A stretch of DNA of 64,000 nucleotides. It comes from Phytoseiulus persimilis (Eukaryota > Arthropoda > Arachnida > Mesostigmata > Phytoseiidae). The stretch spans positions 25,044,745 through 25,108,744 of the forward strand of contig CM075102.1 of NCBI GenBank assembly GCA_037576195.1, read 5' to 3'. Position 1 is the stretch's first letter; each line of letters begins with the position of its first letter. The translations under genes were made by a program, and so were the position numbers. This document shows positions 1 through 13,510 of this stretch, one piece after another. Under the pieces are notes generated by a model. The model saw only the letters and a program-made list of their open reading frames with translations, ran no database searches and had not been told where the DNA came from.

Positions 1-3000
1 CAACCAATTTCCTTCGGCAAACTCAGTCTGCAAAGGTTCGTTTGTAGAAATGGATGACATATTTAAATTAATCCTGTGTGGGAGAACGGGAATACTTCCG
101 CGAGAGTCTAGAGGCTCTGTTTGCTTTGTTCTTCTCAAATTGGATAGCTCAGCCTCCGAGAGGAGTGCCGAATCCTGAATTCTAATATATATTCAAAACT
201 CCTAATTTCTCGGTGTTGAGCAAGTTGACAAATCTGCTGTCGTCTATCTGATCACTTGTGCAAACTACCTGGTCGGCAGGCCAACCGGTGGCGGAGGGCT
301 CTCTGTTCCTTGTTTGATTTTGGCGGAGGAAATTTCATCCGAATGATTTTCCGTGACAGCGATTCCCTCTTGCCGTCTTCCATGCCAATCACCTTGTTCA
401 CTGGATTTAGGTTGATGAGAAAAGCATGAATAATCGCCAACCGATTCCCTCATTTGTTTCCTTTTCAATCGAATGGATTCCTCGACATGGAAGGCCGCTG
501 AAAATCCAGCGACATAATCCCATCAAACCTTCCGCCCTGACACGGGCGGACGCTTTCCTCCAACGATACCCATGTGTGATGTATGGGAACTGTCTGTGGA
601 GGAGGGCACTATCCGGGGCGAAACTGTCGGCATCCCGAACACTTGAACGATTTCAACGATCGCATGAGAAAATCTCTCGCGAGATTTGGGTGTGCGCCTT
701 GGGTGGCTCTGAACGCGAAATAAAATGAGAACGGAGGAAAAGAGAAACGAAGAAGCCAAGAACGAGACAGCTTCTCGAGCGGCGCTCCCTGGAATTCATC
801 CATCTCGCCCATCCATTGCCATCTCGAAGCGACGCACCGAACTTATTCTCATTCGCCGCGCCGAATTAGTTTCATTTGGATTTGAAGCAATCTGACAGCT
901 CGAAGATGAGGATGACGGATACCCATTGCTCCGCTTCCGTCTCACTTCGTTTCAAGATTCGCACCTCGCGATGTTCCCGCCTTCCATCAGCCTTCCTTCT
1001 CACACCTTTATTTAGACTTCGAATCTTTGATTCCTCTAATAAATTTCTCCAATAAAGCTTCAGCAACCCCATTCCTGGCCGGTGTTCGTGCCGAGAAGCG
1101 AGAAACGTGTTGAAACACGATCGCTGATCAGAGTTCACATCATCGGAAAATTCACCATTCTCTTTGCATTTCGTCCGCCGAAAAGACGATCGAAAATGAC
1201 AATGGGAAGACGGATTGTGGTCGGTCAGTGCGTGCTCCGCAGCCAGCTCAAACGACTTGCGTAATCCTACATTGTGACACGCCGTCGGCATATCTGGCGA
1301 TTCGAGCGAGCCTGTGTGTTACAAGCTCTCGTGTTTGCTCATGTGTTTGTTTACGCGCACAGAGCAAGACTCGAGTCTTGCCGGCCTACGCTGGCGCTGA
1401 ATCAGTCAACGGCAATCCATTTCCGTGGGAGCCGATTATCACAGGCTTTCATGACAAATTCCGCCCATGTGAGCAGGCACGTGGTTACCATTGGCCTCTA
1501 TCTCGTTGGAAAGATTCTATATTATGGACGATTTATTCCTTGGTTGGACTGACTCGGGAGCAACACTCGCGTTGTACGGAGGATCTAGCTCGAATTCATC
1601 TCCAAGTGGAGGCTTGAACGTCTCAGTTTACGCGCGGACCCCGTGTCTTGAATTTCTTTGATGCGAAATCGCTGGGAACCGATGTGAGAGGTTCTACGGA
1701 TCTTTCGAATGAGTTGTCGGCGAAGAAGATTTGCTTGCCTCAAAACTGAGCGTTACTGTTCCGGTGCAGCGTTCGTTCGTGCGGCTTATCTTTCCGTGGG
1801 ACGAATGTTGTAATGCAACGAGAGCGCGCAGTGTGCTTGCACGGCTTGTTTCAAATATTCAGCTGAAATTCCGTCACAGACAGCGCCAGACTCGAGTGAC
1901 GCCACAGGACCGAGAGGGCGAAGAAGGAAACTCACTGGATCTGAAAAATGGCAACGCGGGATTTGTGCCAACTTGGGATCAGTCGTGGGGCTGCCACGTC
2001 TGCTCGAATCAGCAACATCATCAGAAAACAACCCGGAGAATATTGGCTGAGAGTCTGAAAGCCCATCGTTGCGGGTTTCTCATTGGAAATTTTGTCAAGA
2101 TGGAGTCGAGACTTTCGGTGAGGCCCTGTTCTGGCTTTCCTTCGCGTTTCGCAGCTTGCCTTATCATCACGCGTTGGAGATACTCCTTGATTTGATCTGT
2201 GACTCGTTCGCCGATTCAGATCGAAACCGTGAAAATAGCTCTCATTTAGGTACAGTACAACCTCGGTCATTGCAACTTATCGATGCGGAAAAAGGTTCAC
2301 AATAATAATCGAAAGTTAAAGTCATCGAGGATGGAATATTCGCGGTTGTACTGCATTTGAAATTGAAATATTCAGGATAGTATAGCAATTGAAGTTGAGT
2401 TCAGCGGAGCTCGTTGATTATCGTTGGAGCAGCGGCTTGACTGTGATAACCGAAGTGAGAATCCAAATGGTTGAGATAATCAGGGTTGTACTGCGCTCGG
2501 AATTCCCCTCCACCCCACACAGTCTCTAATCGCGTACGATGGAGAGCTCTGCGCTCATGAAGCTTGGTATGCCGTCGGGCACGGCGCAGATTTCGAATTT
2601 CAAGAGGACAGGTCTTGCGCACCGAGAGAAACCATTCCTTGGTAGGAAGCAGAAGGTGCTGTAAATGGTGCTTTCTCCCGGAAATTCCCTCACAGTCTTC
2701 ATGTGCCAGTGTTTGGCGATTTTACACCTCGCATATTCATTTGGAAAATGTTGCACACGATCGCGTGCTTCGTCGGCATGATTCGGGACTGCTCCTTCAT
2801 CTGTCAATGAGTGAATTTTTTCCACCTATTTTTCTACGATCTCCTGCTCTCACAGCACCGTTGTCGGGATCTGACCGTGCTCAGGAGAGGATGGTTCTCA
2901 GGCGACGAACTTTGGTCATCGAATCGCGATCCGTCTCCCGGGATGTCCGAAAAGACTCGGAGACGCTCCGAATTGGGAACACGCGCGCCGTTCGCGCTCC

Positions 3001-3442
3001 GAACACGAATTGGGAACGAGCTATCTTGTACTGAGTCTTACGTGGTTATCGTCCACTTATCGTAGGTCTGCCTGTTCCAGCTCGCATCAACAACGTTCGG
3101 TCGGGGAAGAGAGGAAAGCTCGACTTTCTTCACGCGGGAATACCTTTTACTGACCGGGCTCTGGTGCGAAATATGTTGCCGACTATTCCCGACTTCTATT
3201 CGACATCGGAAAATGCGCAGGAGTCTAGGTCGTCGGGAACCGATGGCGAGAGGGGAGTTTCGATTATGTGGACGATGGAAGACTGCTGTCGACGACGCGA
3301 TGGACCTCCGAGCAGCAGTTTCCAGGATCAGAGGGTCGATGACGAGGTCGAGAAAAGAAAGGAACTCGAGCAAGACAAATTGTGGGAAAATGACCCAAAT
3401 GAAAAGCGATTCCCGAAGGACACCGAAGGACATCGGTTTCCG
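1..3442. other. No recognisable gene
   Basis: Several open frames of 60-156 codons occur on both strands, but none has a domain, a signal peptide or splice-linked neighbours that I recognise. Frames of this length are expected by chance at this base composition. I see no clear tandem or inverted repeat. Confidence 0.6.
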
Positions 3443-4303
3443 TCAGACTTGGCTACTTCTGCAACTGTTCATTCCTACGACCCGTGTCCGGGCTAACACG
3501 GCCCTTCCTTCGGCTCCTCGGTCGATACCCAACGTAAAAGACGGCGAACACCGAGAGAAGGAACCCAGGGGCTCAGAACGGGGGAAAGCGGCTGGCGACT
3601 GGAGTGAGCGCATACTCTCTTTTCGAGCTGAAAACTCTCTCGGCGAGGGGCACAGTCTTATGGACTCTTCATGGCTCTCCATCGTAACAGGTGAGTCCTC
3701 TCCGGCGCTGATTTCCTGAATCATTTGACCGAGCTGTCGGAAGGATGCCCCCATGAGTTTGGCTTCGACTGGCACTGCATTCATTCTTTGCTGAGCTGTC
3801 CCGTACTGGAGTGACTCTGCGGTTTCATTCCACGAAGAGCGGGTGGCCGTACGGTGATAATCTGCTCGGAGGAAAATTTCGCTCAGTCGGTATCTGAGGT
3901 TCCGCAATGCGGGGCTTGCACATTCCTCACGCTGTTTTTTTTCCAACTTTATACTCTTTCCCGCTCCCCGAGGCTCTTTTAATTTCTTCAGTATCCAGAG
4001 ACGGGACAAGCTGTCGCGGTCTTGCTGAGACCGGGATCCAGAGAGAACTCTGTGCTCGACTAGAGGGAACATTGATGGAGCCCATGTTATGGTGCATGGA
4101 ACGCTCGCAACTTCACCGAAGATGACCTCTTGCTCGGCATTTTTGGAACGTGGTTCGGAATAGTTGGTCTGGCACGAGCCGAGAGTTGCACCGACAATGA
4201 CAGCGAGCTCGAGCTCGCAACTGCGGTGCGTCCCCGTGGAAGTGTTTATGTCCTCATATTTTCCGCGTGCGCTCACTCCTCCTACCCCTCGGTTCGGATG
4301 CAT
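3443..4303 (-). CDS. Unassigned long ORF, 286 codons
   Basis: One uninterrupted 286-codon frame begins at an ATG at 4303. I do not recognise the product. It is rich in Ser, Arg and Glu and has no signal peptide, membrane segment or known motif. With a stop frequency near 3 in 64 codons, a frame this long should occur by chance well under once in 64 kb, which is the only reason to list it. A second minus frame (4282-4596) overlaps its start, so the 5' end may be spliced. There are no paralogues in the window and no obvious promoter or poly(A) signal. It could be an exon of an unidentified gene or a chance ORF. Confidence 0.25.
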   Translation of the reverse strand: MHPNRGVGGVSARGKYEDINTSTGTHRSCELELAVIVGATLGSCQTNYSEPRSKNAEQEVIFGEVASVPCTITWAPSMFPLVEHRVLSGSRSQQDRDSLSRLWILKKLKEPRGAGKSIKLEKKQREECASPALRNLRYRLSEIFLRADYHRTATRSSWNETAESLQYGTAQQRMNAVPVEAKLMGASFRQLGQMIQEISAGEDSPVTMESHEESIRLCPSPREFSARKESMRSLQSPAAFPRSEPLGSFSRCSPSFTLGIDRGAEGRAVLARTRVVGMNSCRSSQV

Positions 4304-7300
4304 CCCATTGCAGATGACGTTATTTTCGGAACGTTGACTCGTACCGTAGTCGGCGCCGAACCCCAGGCGCTGAGGCGGGGACTATACTTGACTTCGGAAT
4401 TCCCCAGCTTCAAGGATGCATGATGAAATTCGCTGTCGTCGTCTAGGTTGCCGTTGTTGTCGTTACTGCACTCCATTTCACAGCAGATTGATTCGCGGCA
4501 TGACGAAACCCCGGTAGAGGGGAAAAACGCGCTTGGTATGTCGCATGCGCTGCGTCCCTCCGTACCCTCCAGCGAGCGACAAAAACACGTTAACATCAGT
4601 ATCAGGAACGACGAAGACGATTGCGAGGACGTGGTTGATTATACGGGGTCGGGAGACGAGCGTGGGGGACCGATGTTCAGCCCCTGATCGATCCTCGTCC
4701 GAAGGGTCCTTGAGTTCGCACCAGTCAACGCTACCGACCCAGCTGGCAGCGGAGCACCCAAAGAGGGAAGCGGTTGGGGCCGTTGTAACGAGAGGAATGC
4801 CCGCGGAGAACTTTGGTCAGGAAGGCAACGATGCAATCGGAGGCGGGATCTGGGAACGTCCTGGGATGCGAGGTCTTATCAAGAGGTCAAATATTCACTT
4901 GCAGCTGGAGTTTACGGTTCCAATGGGCAGGGTGACGTCTCATTGAAAAGTGACACATCAGCTGGTGCGAATTGGCCGCGTAAATCAATGACATGACGAG
5001 CGTCGAGGACAGCACGCTCCCTCGGTTCCTGCAGCCTCGTTGCCGACGTAGAATGGGAGACGATGCCGTGGCCGCGGGAGCGCAAGGGATGTTGGGACGG
5101 ACGGGTTGCGTGGAGAGAAGTGAGCGTTCTATTCCGGTTATTGCGTCGTTTAGCGTTCGTTGGTTGGTTTCGTTCTTCCGTACCTCCGCTGGTCGGGAGC
5201 TGGTCTTGCGCGGCCCAACGTTGCTTGGTTGGCTTCGTTCGGAAGCAGTCAGCTCGCTATGGCAATAAAGAACGACTACTACCTTGCGGTGAAAAATGGG
5301 TCTCTTAGGACACATGGATGGTAGCCTGAGAGGTCGACGGAGACTCTCGAGGAGAGGAACGAGGAAAAGAACGAGAAGTCCACGCTTGAGGCTTGAAGAG
5401 ACTCAAAAGGATCAGCCGCAGCAGCAGCGGGAGACGGAGAGTTTCCCTCGTCTAGCTTTGTAATATTGATTTATGAATGGTGGAATGATAACAGCATTTT
5501 ATTACTATCACCGCCGCCGACGTCGTCGACGCTGTCATCGTCATCGTTCCAAGTCGTCCTCGTCGACTCAAGTCTGTCCGCTTTGGATAACAGCAGGCAG
5601 AGGACAGGCCATTTTTGTCGAACGGAGAAATATTCTAAATGGAATGTTGAACCGACGATGTTCCCCAACAGAAAGAGAAAACGAGGGAAGGCGGTGATAA
5701 AGAGAGACACTTCTTCCCCTTACCCTGGGTAGAGAAAGAAAAAAGAGATCTCCAAGCACGACAACTCCAGTCCTGCTCGCCAGTGACCGGTTGTGATCTC
5801 CAACGACTTGAGTCGGAGAACAGAAATTGTCCGAACCTGAACGGCACCGTAATAAAAATTTCATCTCGACCTTCGCATCGAAGGCAGTGGTTGACCGCCA
5901 GAAGCTGCATAATTTCCAGGAGCACGAGTCGCTAACAGAGTTCGAAAATTGACAAATCGGGACAGTGTACTCTCAGCTCACCGCTCCGAGCGTTCTGATT
6001 TTCAACCCATGTATTCGTGTTCGTTCAAAGTTTACGTGTTCCGGAGATTGCCCAACGATGTAGCGAAAATGGGTACGGAGTTCGAGTTACGTGATCGTTG
6101 AATCACTCGTGCAAAGGTCCCGTTAGATTCGTTGTTAAATCCGCAAACCAGCCAAACAATCAACGAAATGGCGTGGCGATGATGATGGCGTTGACGCCTA
6201 TGACCAAGCCGACAACTACGACCAAATTGCAGCCGGACAGACTGTTACTAGGTGTCGACGGCCAGATTTCAATTAAGGCAATCTGTGACGGCAGCAGGGT
6301 CGTTTGAGGTCCAGTTAGGCCTCGTTCGTTCGTCGAAAGCCCTAACGGCCGCGGTAAATGGCCTCGGAAATTTTGGACGAAACCACCGCCGCCGTTGCCG
6401 CCAACTCGCCGTCACCTCCGTTTGGCCAGGCTCTCGGATACGAAAACCCTCAGGAGGCATTCCTCGGCTAAGCCGAAAGTTTCATCGCTCGAGAATTTGC
6501 TCTCAAGAGTCCTCGGACGTCCAATGCAACGCAGAGGGAATCCGTCCGAAACGGGACCAAAATCCTGCTGCAGCCCACGCACGGCACCGATGTCCGCTCT
6601 CTTGGAATCGCAAGAGTTTTTGAGACATCTTGGAGATTTTCTCGATAGCACGGCTCGGAATAAACTCCCGGAGAGGGAAGGAGGGAACTTGTTGAGAGAA
6701 GTGGGGATATATCTGATGATCTCCGAGACGACGTCCGCCTGATCTGCACGGAAAAATCTACGCGGAGACGATAGTTTGCGGCCGATTCTGTCTGAAGGGG
6801 TTCCTCCAGGCGAACGCATATCCGTGTATAGATAGGGTCGTCAGATAAGAATCTCCATGGGTCGCCATTTATCGACGGTTTCCTTTTGGGACCGGGAAGA
6901 CGAGGAGATTCCAACGATCGACGGCTCAGTCATCCATAGGCGTGGAAGGCGGAAATCGCGAACGACCGCTTAAGAGGTCCATTTCGGCAAGCGGCGCCAT
7001 GGGAGATTCGCTCTTCAACCAAATAGCCCGCTCACTAGCTATTGGAAGACTCCCTCATCAAATTGATTTACCATAACGAAAGATAACCGCCGTCCCAAGA
7101 AGAAAAGCGAGCACTTCCCTCTTGTATCCGGGAGGAAAAATCTAGATCCTGAGAAGCAAGGGCTTTCCGTGGCCTCCTTTTCTTGACTCAAAGTTGAATT
7201 ACCATGTCACTGAGCTGATCAGGCCTCGACTCAATAATCCGCGTTTGGGACTGTCCTCACTTCTTTCTCGGAACAAGCGCTCTCTGGAAATCTGTCATCC

Positions 7301-9480
7301 AATCCCTGCCAATCGATGAGTTGGAGGCTATCAGCAGTTCCAGGGTTGCAGGAGAACCAGTCATTATTGTTGTTGACCCTCCGGCACAATGCTAGGCGGA
7401 ATCGAATCGCAAAGGCCAATCGGAAGCATTAATGTGGGTCCGGATATCCCAGTGGCTTTCGATTGGCGACTGAGCATATGGTTTCGCTCCAGTTTCGGGA
7501 CGACATGAGACGAGAAACCTAATACAGTAAGTGGCATTCCATGTCCAGCGCCATAGGCAAATGTATGGCCGACCACTACGTCGACTACGAGAACTCTTCG
7601 CTGCAAGCCATGACCAAATGAATTTGGTTTGATGTTCATGCCTTGTACAAATGCCCGTTCCACTCTCGTCAGCATCCCAGGGTCTCTCGTCGAAGCGACA
7701 GCCTGGCTGCGGTTCTCGTTTGAATCCGGTGCTGCGTCCTTGATGGTTCCGTCAATAATATGATTCTTCCTCCCTCAGAGAGGGGAGTCGAATCTCGTCT
7801 CTGATACACAGTATCAGGCTGAGTTGGCTCAGCAAATCGGTCGCTAGCGGACCTGATGTTCTAAGCCTGTTCTCCTCGAAACTCAGTAAGTCTTGCTTGG
7901 AAGTTCTGGGAAACTCGAGGACAGATCCGAGCAAGTCCACGTGCGGGCGACTGGATTCCAGAGCTCCTTCATTCACTAACTTCCCGTCGCGGCCCCGATC
8001 CGAACGTCGATCGTGCATGCCGTAATCCCGCACGAAATATTATCTCGATTCGTCATACGGGCTGTCATCAAGCTTGAATTTCTGGGCACATGTCTTGTAT
8101 GCATCCTTCCTTCCTTCCGCTTGTTCCGTCTGGCCATCCTAAAACGCTTTTCACAATCATTCCATTTTTTAGAACCGTCTGCGTCTCATTCATCGGAGTC
8201 ATTGAGAGACTCGGGAAGGAAATGACAGAGAATCACTTCGCTCCATCTCTATACATCCCCGTCTTCCGCTGCATCTTGGTCAGAGATCCTGCGTCTCGTC
8301 GATCACGTTGGAGTGACCTTGGAATCTTTTCGTCACCGGCAACTCAAACCACCTAACATTCGAGTCCCGATGCAGTCTGGAAATTCAAATCTGTATCTAC
8401 GCAATTACTCTCCTGTGAAGGCATCTCAATACGGTAGTGGATGCAATTTGATTAAATGAAACTTCTTGACGAGGGTGGTCTCCAGAGCCTAAGTTCTCGG
8501 ATTCCCGGCTCTCTTCACGCATAGCATGGGCTCTCATCGAAGCCGAGCATTTGCGCCCGCGTGTAAGCATTGCTCCATTCATTTATTGAGTACATTCTCA
8601 TTCTTTTTCTTAGTATCACTGGAGAATGACTCCTCTGGTTGTTTACATCGACGACTGGAACACCAAGAGGCAGCCTAACTTTCGAGGAGAGAGTTCGCCG
8701 TGCAGGTGTTCCGAAGAGCCGCTTGTGATGGCTGCTCGTGAGTTCTGAAGTAGGTTGTCAGACAACAAGCGAAACTTTGAGAACGCTATTCGTCACTGTT
8801 CATCAATATTACTCAGGTTCCAATGCCTCATGCGATTTTGTGTTGCCACTCTTTGACCGTGTCGCTGTTATGATGCATCGATCCATCATGGTGCTCCTAA
8901 GCTACGGAAGTCATCCTTTGGACGTCTCAAGCGTTCCTACACCGACGCATTCGATCCTTCGCGCAGTCTCGCAACAGAGCTGCGCTGCGTTTGGGAATCC
9001 TTCAAGCAGAACATTGAACACTGGATCCCCCGTGCTCACTGATCATCTTCGATGCATTCAGTCTTGAATCGCCTGGGTTGCTTCATCACGGCATAAAGGA
9101 TTAGTTGGGGACAGCAAATTTCATACTTCGTCAAAGAAATTCGGCATAACGAAGTCGAGCGAAAAATTGACAATACTCGTTACGAACCCAAGGATTAGAT
9201 GTCGCCGGAACACTGAGCCCTCTGAGTGACAGATATATCATGCAGGTTGCAGAAAACAGGGATTTTGTGGATTGCGAATCATTAGGTCGTCGAATAAGTC
9301 CGTGCGGCCCGCTACCCCAAAACCGCACGAACTTTTTGGCGACCTAATCGATGCGGCTATAGTATTTTCAGGAATCTGTGTCTTCTGAGAAGTACGAGGA
9401 CTCTCGCTTTCCAGTCCAATGCCAAGGATCAGATACGGATCAAGAGATATGAGCCAACACGTCCAAGAAAGTTCTGAACC
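4304..9480. other. No recognisable gene
   Basis: Only short unrelated frames are seen. A low-complexity stretch at about 5505-5570 (GCC/GTC-rich triplets) gives Arg-rich and Asp-rich spurious frames on the two strands. A GA-rich and CAG-rich patch lies at about 5340-5440. I see no RNA gene or transposon end. Confidence 0.5.
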
Positions 9481-9539
9481 AGATGCACGCTCAACCTTTT
9501 CGGGGCTGGTACAAATATGGGCTGTCTATGACATTCTGG

Positions 9540-9800
9540 ATCGCAGTGACCTTCCCCAAACTTAGCGACGCGTTACGCGAGTTTATTCACCCTGGCGACA
9601 AGGGAAACCTGCGATGACTTGAAGGGCATGCAACAGCGCGCCGCGCGGTGGGCCCTGTGTACTAGGGGTTGAATGCTGCTAACGAGTTCCGTGATTCTGA
9701 ACTCAAATGAGCCTCTTTCAAGGCGAGGAAAGTCAAGAGTTAACTCAAGTAGTTGGATCGAATCAGCTGCATGGCTGTCACTCGCTGGCCGAGTATGATA
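9540..9800 (+). pseudogene. Possible LINE ORF2 C-terminal remnant
   Basis: A short plus-strand translation near 9625 reads GMQQRAARWALCTRG and then stops. It resembles the segment after the reverse transcriptase of jockey/R1/CR1-like LINEs, where a 'Q-R-AARWALG' string is typical. Nearby frames read like the same protein but are broken by stops and shifts. No catalytic motif, poly(A) tail or target duplication is visible, so this is a weak call for an old 5'-truncated copy. Confidence 0.3.
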
Positions 9801-12800
9801 TTGTACTCTTCAAAGCTCAAAACTGAACTGAAAGACTGCTGTGCATATCTGTTATACATTCAGGTCCGTCACCTGAACGATGGCATGAAAGCCAGACCGA
9901 ACAGCGACTGCGTTATTTAGATGGCTGGGGGGCTACATTCGAATTTTTGAAGTCTGGAATCAACCTTGAACCAATTTGCGATAGATGCGGCTCCACGTGG
10001 GATCACTGTACCATATGTTATTCCAAAGTAACTCATCAGAACTGAGCCTTCCACAAACCCGCCGAGCCAGGTAATTCATTATCCATCTGTCAGTGTTTTC
10101 GATGGATGGGTGAGACGAAGCATTCTGGGTTCCCGACAGAAACATTACACACAGGGTGACCAGAAAGCGCTCGAAAGCTCCTAAACCAAGCTGTAATCCC
10201 ACCACGGCATCAATGACAACAAATATTGCGACATTTCGATCAGCCGGCGTCCGCCGAACCTTCGACCGCTGCCTCCAAGAACGGAGTTCAACTGCGGCGG
10301 TGGTTCCTCTCCAGGAGTCTGGGTCGATAAAGTGCCGATGTTTTGGCGCTACCGTTTTTGCGCCGTCGTTCCGGCGCCGGATTTCCAGGAACGCGTTTGT
10401 ATCATCGGAAATGTATCACCCATTCAAACATACTCACGATCTATGAGAGCGCTGGCAGTAGCGTAGCGAGCCTCCAGGATGCCCGGGGCGGATTCGATGC
10501 CCCCCCCCCCTTTTTCGGGGTCTGAGAAGGTGAATGCGTTTGATGCGCACTGAATGTTTCTTTGTATGTCCTCAAACATAAAATCTGATCATCTGAAACG
10601 GAGATCTTCAGAGAAATGGAGACAACGTGCGCAAGCTGACCCGGAAGTGAGCAACTAGAGTATTATATGAGCAACTGGATCACGTATTCTTGGAGGGCTA
10701 TTTGCTTCGCTCCTGGAGCTGCGAAGCTTCTATTGACTCCTCGAAGTTGAACTCATCCGTGATGGACATCTCGATAGATAGGATAGCGGGGTTTGTCAAC
10801 TTGGCTGGTCCGATCTCTGGTCCGAGGCAGAAACAAAATGAACTCAACGTTGCCTCTCGAGCAGGAAGGAGGGCGAAAATTATATGGTGGTTCGTCAATA
10901 GGGTGAAAAATCAAATGCAACGATCGGACTCCGCCCCACTCTGAGGATTCCAGGAGAAAAAACGATCGAGTAGATATGAAGACGGATTCATCGAGCATAA
11001 AAATTGAGCTTTGTCGAGAAGGGTTCCTCTTTCTTTGCTGCTCCCATCGCCGACCGATGGGTTACAGCAAGACCCGAACAACTGGATCCCGTACAAGGCC
11101 CATACATCCGCAACGACAGAGCGCAGACTCTTTCTGCCAACCGATGATGCCGATTCTGATGCCCCCAGCGACCTGATGCCCGGGTTCTCTCCTCGTCGAA
11201 TAAGCTGTTAACCCCGGTCTCATTGTCGATTCCAAGAGTTGGGAGACCGAAACAGGGTGGGACACAATATTTAAAAACGGTAAAACTATGAGGCGGACAA
11301 TTTCACAAATGCTGAGATCCTCCTCCGCGTAGAACAATTCCGATCTCCATCGCACACATGATCGCAGATATCGAACATATGATTGAGAAGACCATCTCAA
11401 ACTTCGCTGTGGACGTGCAAGGCATGTCTTTCGTCCTAGACGCAGACAAGCGACATTTTTTGATTCTCACTCATTCTCGTGATGGAACACCTCAAGCTAA
11501 CGAAACTTGTATGCTATCAGGATATGAATCGCAGACACTCAGGTTGCTCGAAAAAGCGGTTGCATCAGAGCGGCTGGTTGAATTCGCCCGAAAAGCGAGG
11601 TATTTAAACTCCAAAAATCATGAGCCAGATTTTGAGCAAGGAACGGAGGTTTCTATGAAGATAACGCCTGCGAACCCGTGGATTCGATGCTCTTGGTAAC
11701 AACAGAAAGGAGTTCACAGAAAGGAACCAACTCGTCGAATCTCGAAATTTCACCAGGTTAGCCTCTTGGAATTTCAAAATAGAGATGCTTTATCTGGTGA
11801 AGCCTCATGCTGGCCACGCTACTGAAACCGATGCATCACAGTGCTGGGTTCATTCTTCAAGCCGAGGGCCTACCATAGAGCGCACAAGAGTTCGGACTCA
11901 CTGAAGAGCTTCCTTCGCGGGAGTGCGATTGCTTGTCTCCAGGAGAGCCGCGACCAAAAGCCGACAAACATTTGAGCCTCTGCATTCGAGCTCAGACTGG
12001 ACGTTTCGGAACCCCATGAAACATAACTCACGCATCCATCGCTTTTTTCGATGTTCCCGCGCACTCAGTTTCGATAGCAAAAAATGCGAATCCGGGTTAT
12101 TTCTGGTTACCTGGTGGTGCTTCTGGGAGGAGAAATCGCCCGAAATCGGCTTGGGAATTAAACACCGAGAATAACAGTTCGATATGAGTCGATCAAATCG
12201 GCGATGCACGGAACCGCGTGAAAGCATCAGAGGAGACGAGCAGAGATAACGGTTTAATTCGACCCGAACGAAGCTTGTTCCTCACCTGATAAGTGACCGA
12301 CCGTTCCTGCAAAGGTTCATCCGTCAATGGGCTCGTGCGTTCATCCGCATGGCACGCCGTTCAGTAACAGCATACACGCAAGGCAATGCTCGAGCCGGCC
12401 TGTGAGCGTGTCGGGACGCAGCTATCTGCTTTTGTTAAGGGTTAGAACGCTTATCATTCCGCTGTCGATTATTGCGCTCCCCCGAGCCCCATAAAGGCAT
12501 CAGGCCATCTCTGCTGCGATTCTCCGCCTCTGAAGCCGGAATTGCGATCCTGCGAACGTCACACAACAACGTCGAGAGGCATGGAATCTTTTCGTCCGAA
12601 GCTTTTGAAACGGCATTATTGTTATCACCGATCCTGTCGTTGAGGTCTCACAGAGCGTTCTGCTCGACGAGCCCACTCGTCAGGGCTCAGAGGCGGAACG
12701 TTCCCTTCACCACCCTCTTGGCCCATATTCCCTCGTTAGCGTCGAGTCATTCGGAAACAGCTGTTGACGTTCACGACGACATAATCTCTATACTTTTACG

Positions 12801-13001
12801 CCTACTCCGATCATAGGGACTAGCCTCCTAGCTTGACTCACGCTCAAGGGGCTCAGGCCGTGCCGCCTCTTAAGCCCCAGCAGCGCGGATAAAGAGGAAG
12901 AGGCTCTTCTGCGTTCTGAATCTGAACTTGAGAGGAGCACTTGCTGACCCGAAAAATCGAGATATCCGAGCTCGTACTCTTCATCGTTCTCGGTCATCAG
13001 T
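9801..13001. other. No recognisable gene; one possible transposon end
   Basis: No frame is convincing. At about 10,452 the sequence CAGTAGCGTAGCGAGCC followed by a run of about a dozen C's resembles the CAGTGGCGTAGC-type termini of some DNA transposons, but no matching opposite end or target duplication was found. A plus frame at 11,358-11,699 (113 codons) contains a LINE-like 'LDADKRHF' string, too weak to call. Confidence 0.4.
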
Positions 13002-13175
13002 CATGACCAGTGCTCCAGTCTATCCATGTAGGGAGATGGATACATGAGTCTCTGATGGCTGAGTTTATCAGTTCTCATGGCGATGATGCATAATTCATCG
13101 ATGTATCCATAGATCCATGGATTGATGGATGATGATTTAAGATTGATGCCTGGACTCCGCAGCTCCAGTCATGAC
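13002..13175. repeat. Small imperfect inverted repeat
   Basis: The left end begins AGTCATGACCAGTGCTCCAG. The right end, read in reverse complement, begins AGTCATGACTGGAGC. Between them lies ATGGAT/ATCCAT-rich sequence with several small palindromes. It may be a MITE directly abutting the element at 13,176. The shared palindrome GTCATGAC at both junctions makes the boundary ambiguous. Confidence 0.35.
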
Positions 13176-13510
13176 TAGGGGCCTGCAGAAGCCCGCATTT
13201 TCGGGACCCCAAGCCCATGAGCGCCCCAACTGCCGTGTTAGGAGCGCGGGCTCAGACCCGCGGGCTCTAACCGCAAACGACCGCGTGTGACCTATCATTA
13301 CTACATCTATTCAGATAACTATTATCAAACTCTGCTAATTATCGGCGATAGTCGAGCTTGCAGAGGCAAGCTCCTGTAAGTCCACAACTATGCCGGGATT
13401 CAGCCCGCGGTTTCCATTTGCGGGCTTTTAATAACGGTTACCTGTAAAAATTATAGATCGCGGACTTGCGGTCCTGAAAATGCGGGCTTCTACGAAACCC
13501 TCGTCATGAC
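13168..13510. mobile_element. hAT-type MITE with 8-bp target duplication
   Basis: An 8-bp direct repeat GTCATGAC occurs at 13,168-13,175 and 13,503-13,510. Between them (13,176-13,502, 327 bp) the ends are inverted repeats: the left begins TAGGGGCCTGCAGAAGCCCG, and the right, in reverse complement, begins GAGGGTTTCGTAGAAGCCCG. Shared GCCCGCATTTTC follows, and further GCGGGCTT motifs lie inside. No coding capacity. The TAGGG-like ends and 8-bp duplication fit the hAT superfamily. The duplication is itself palindromic, which slightly weakens it as evidence. Confidence 0.7.

Noticed and set aside
5471..5710. Asp-rich and Arg-rich ORFs around 5.5 kb
   Set aside because: They are both products of a short GTC/GCC/GAC triplet-rich stretch read in different frames.
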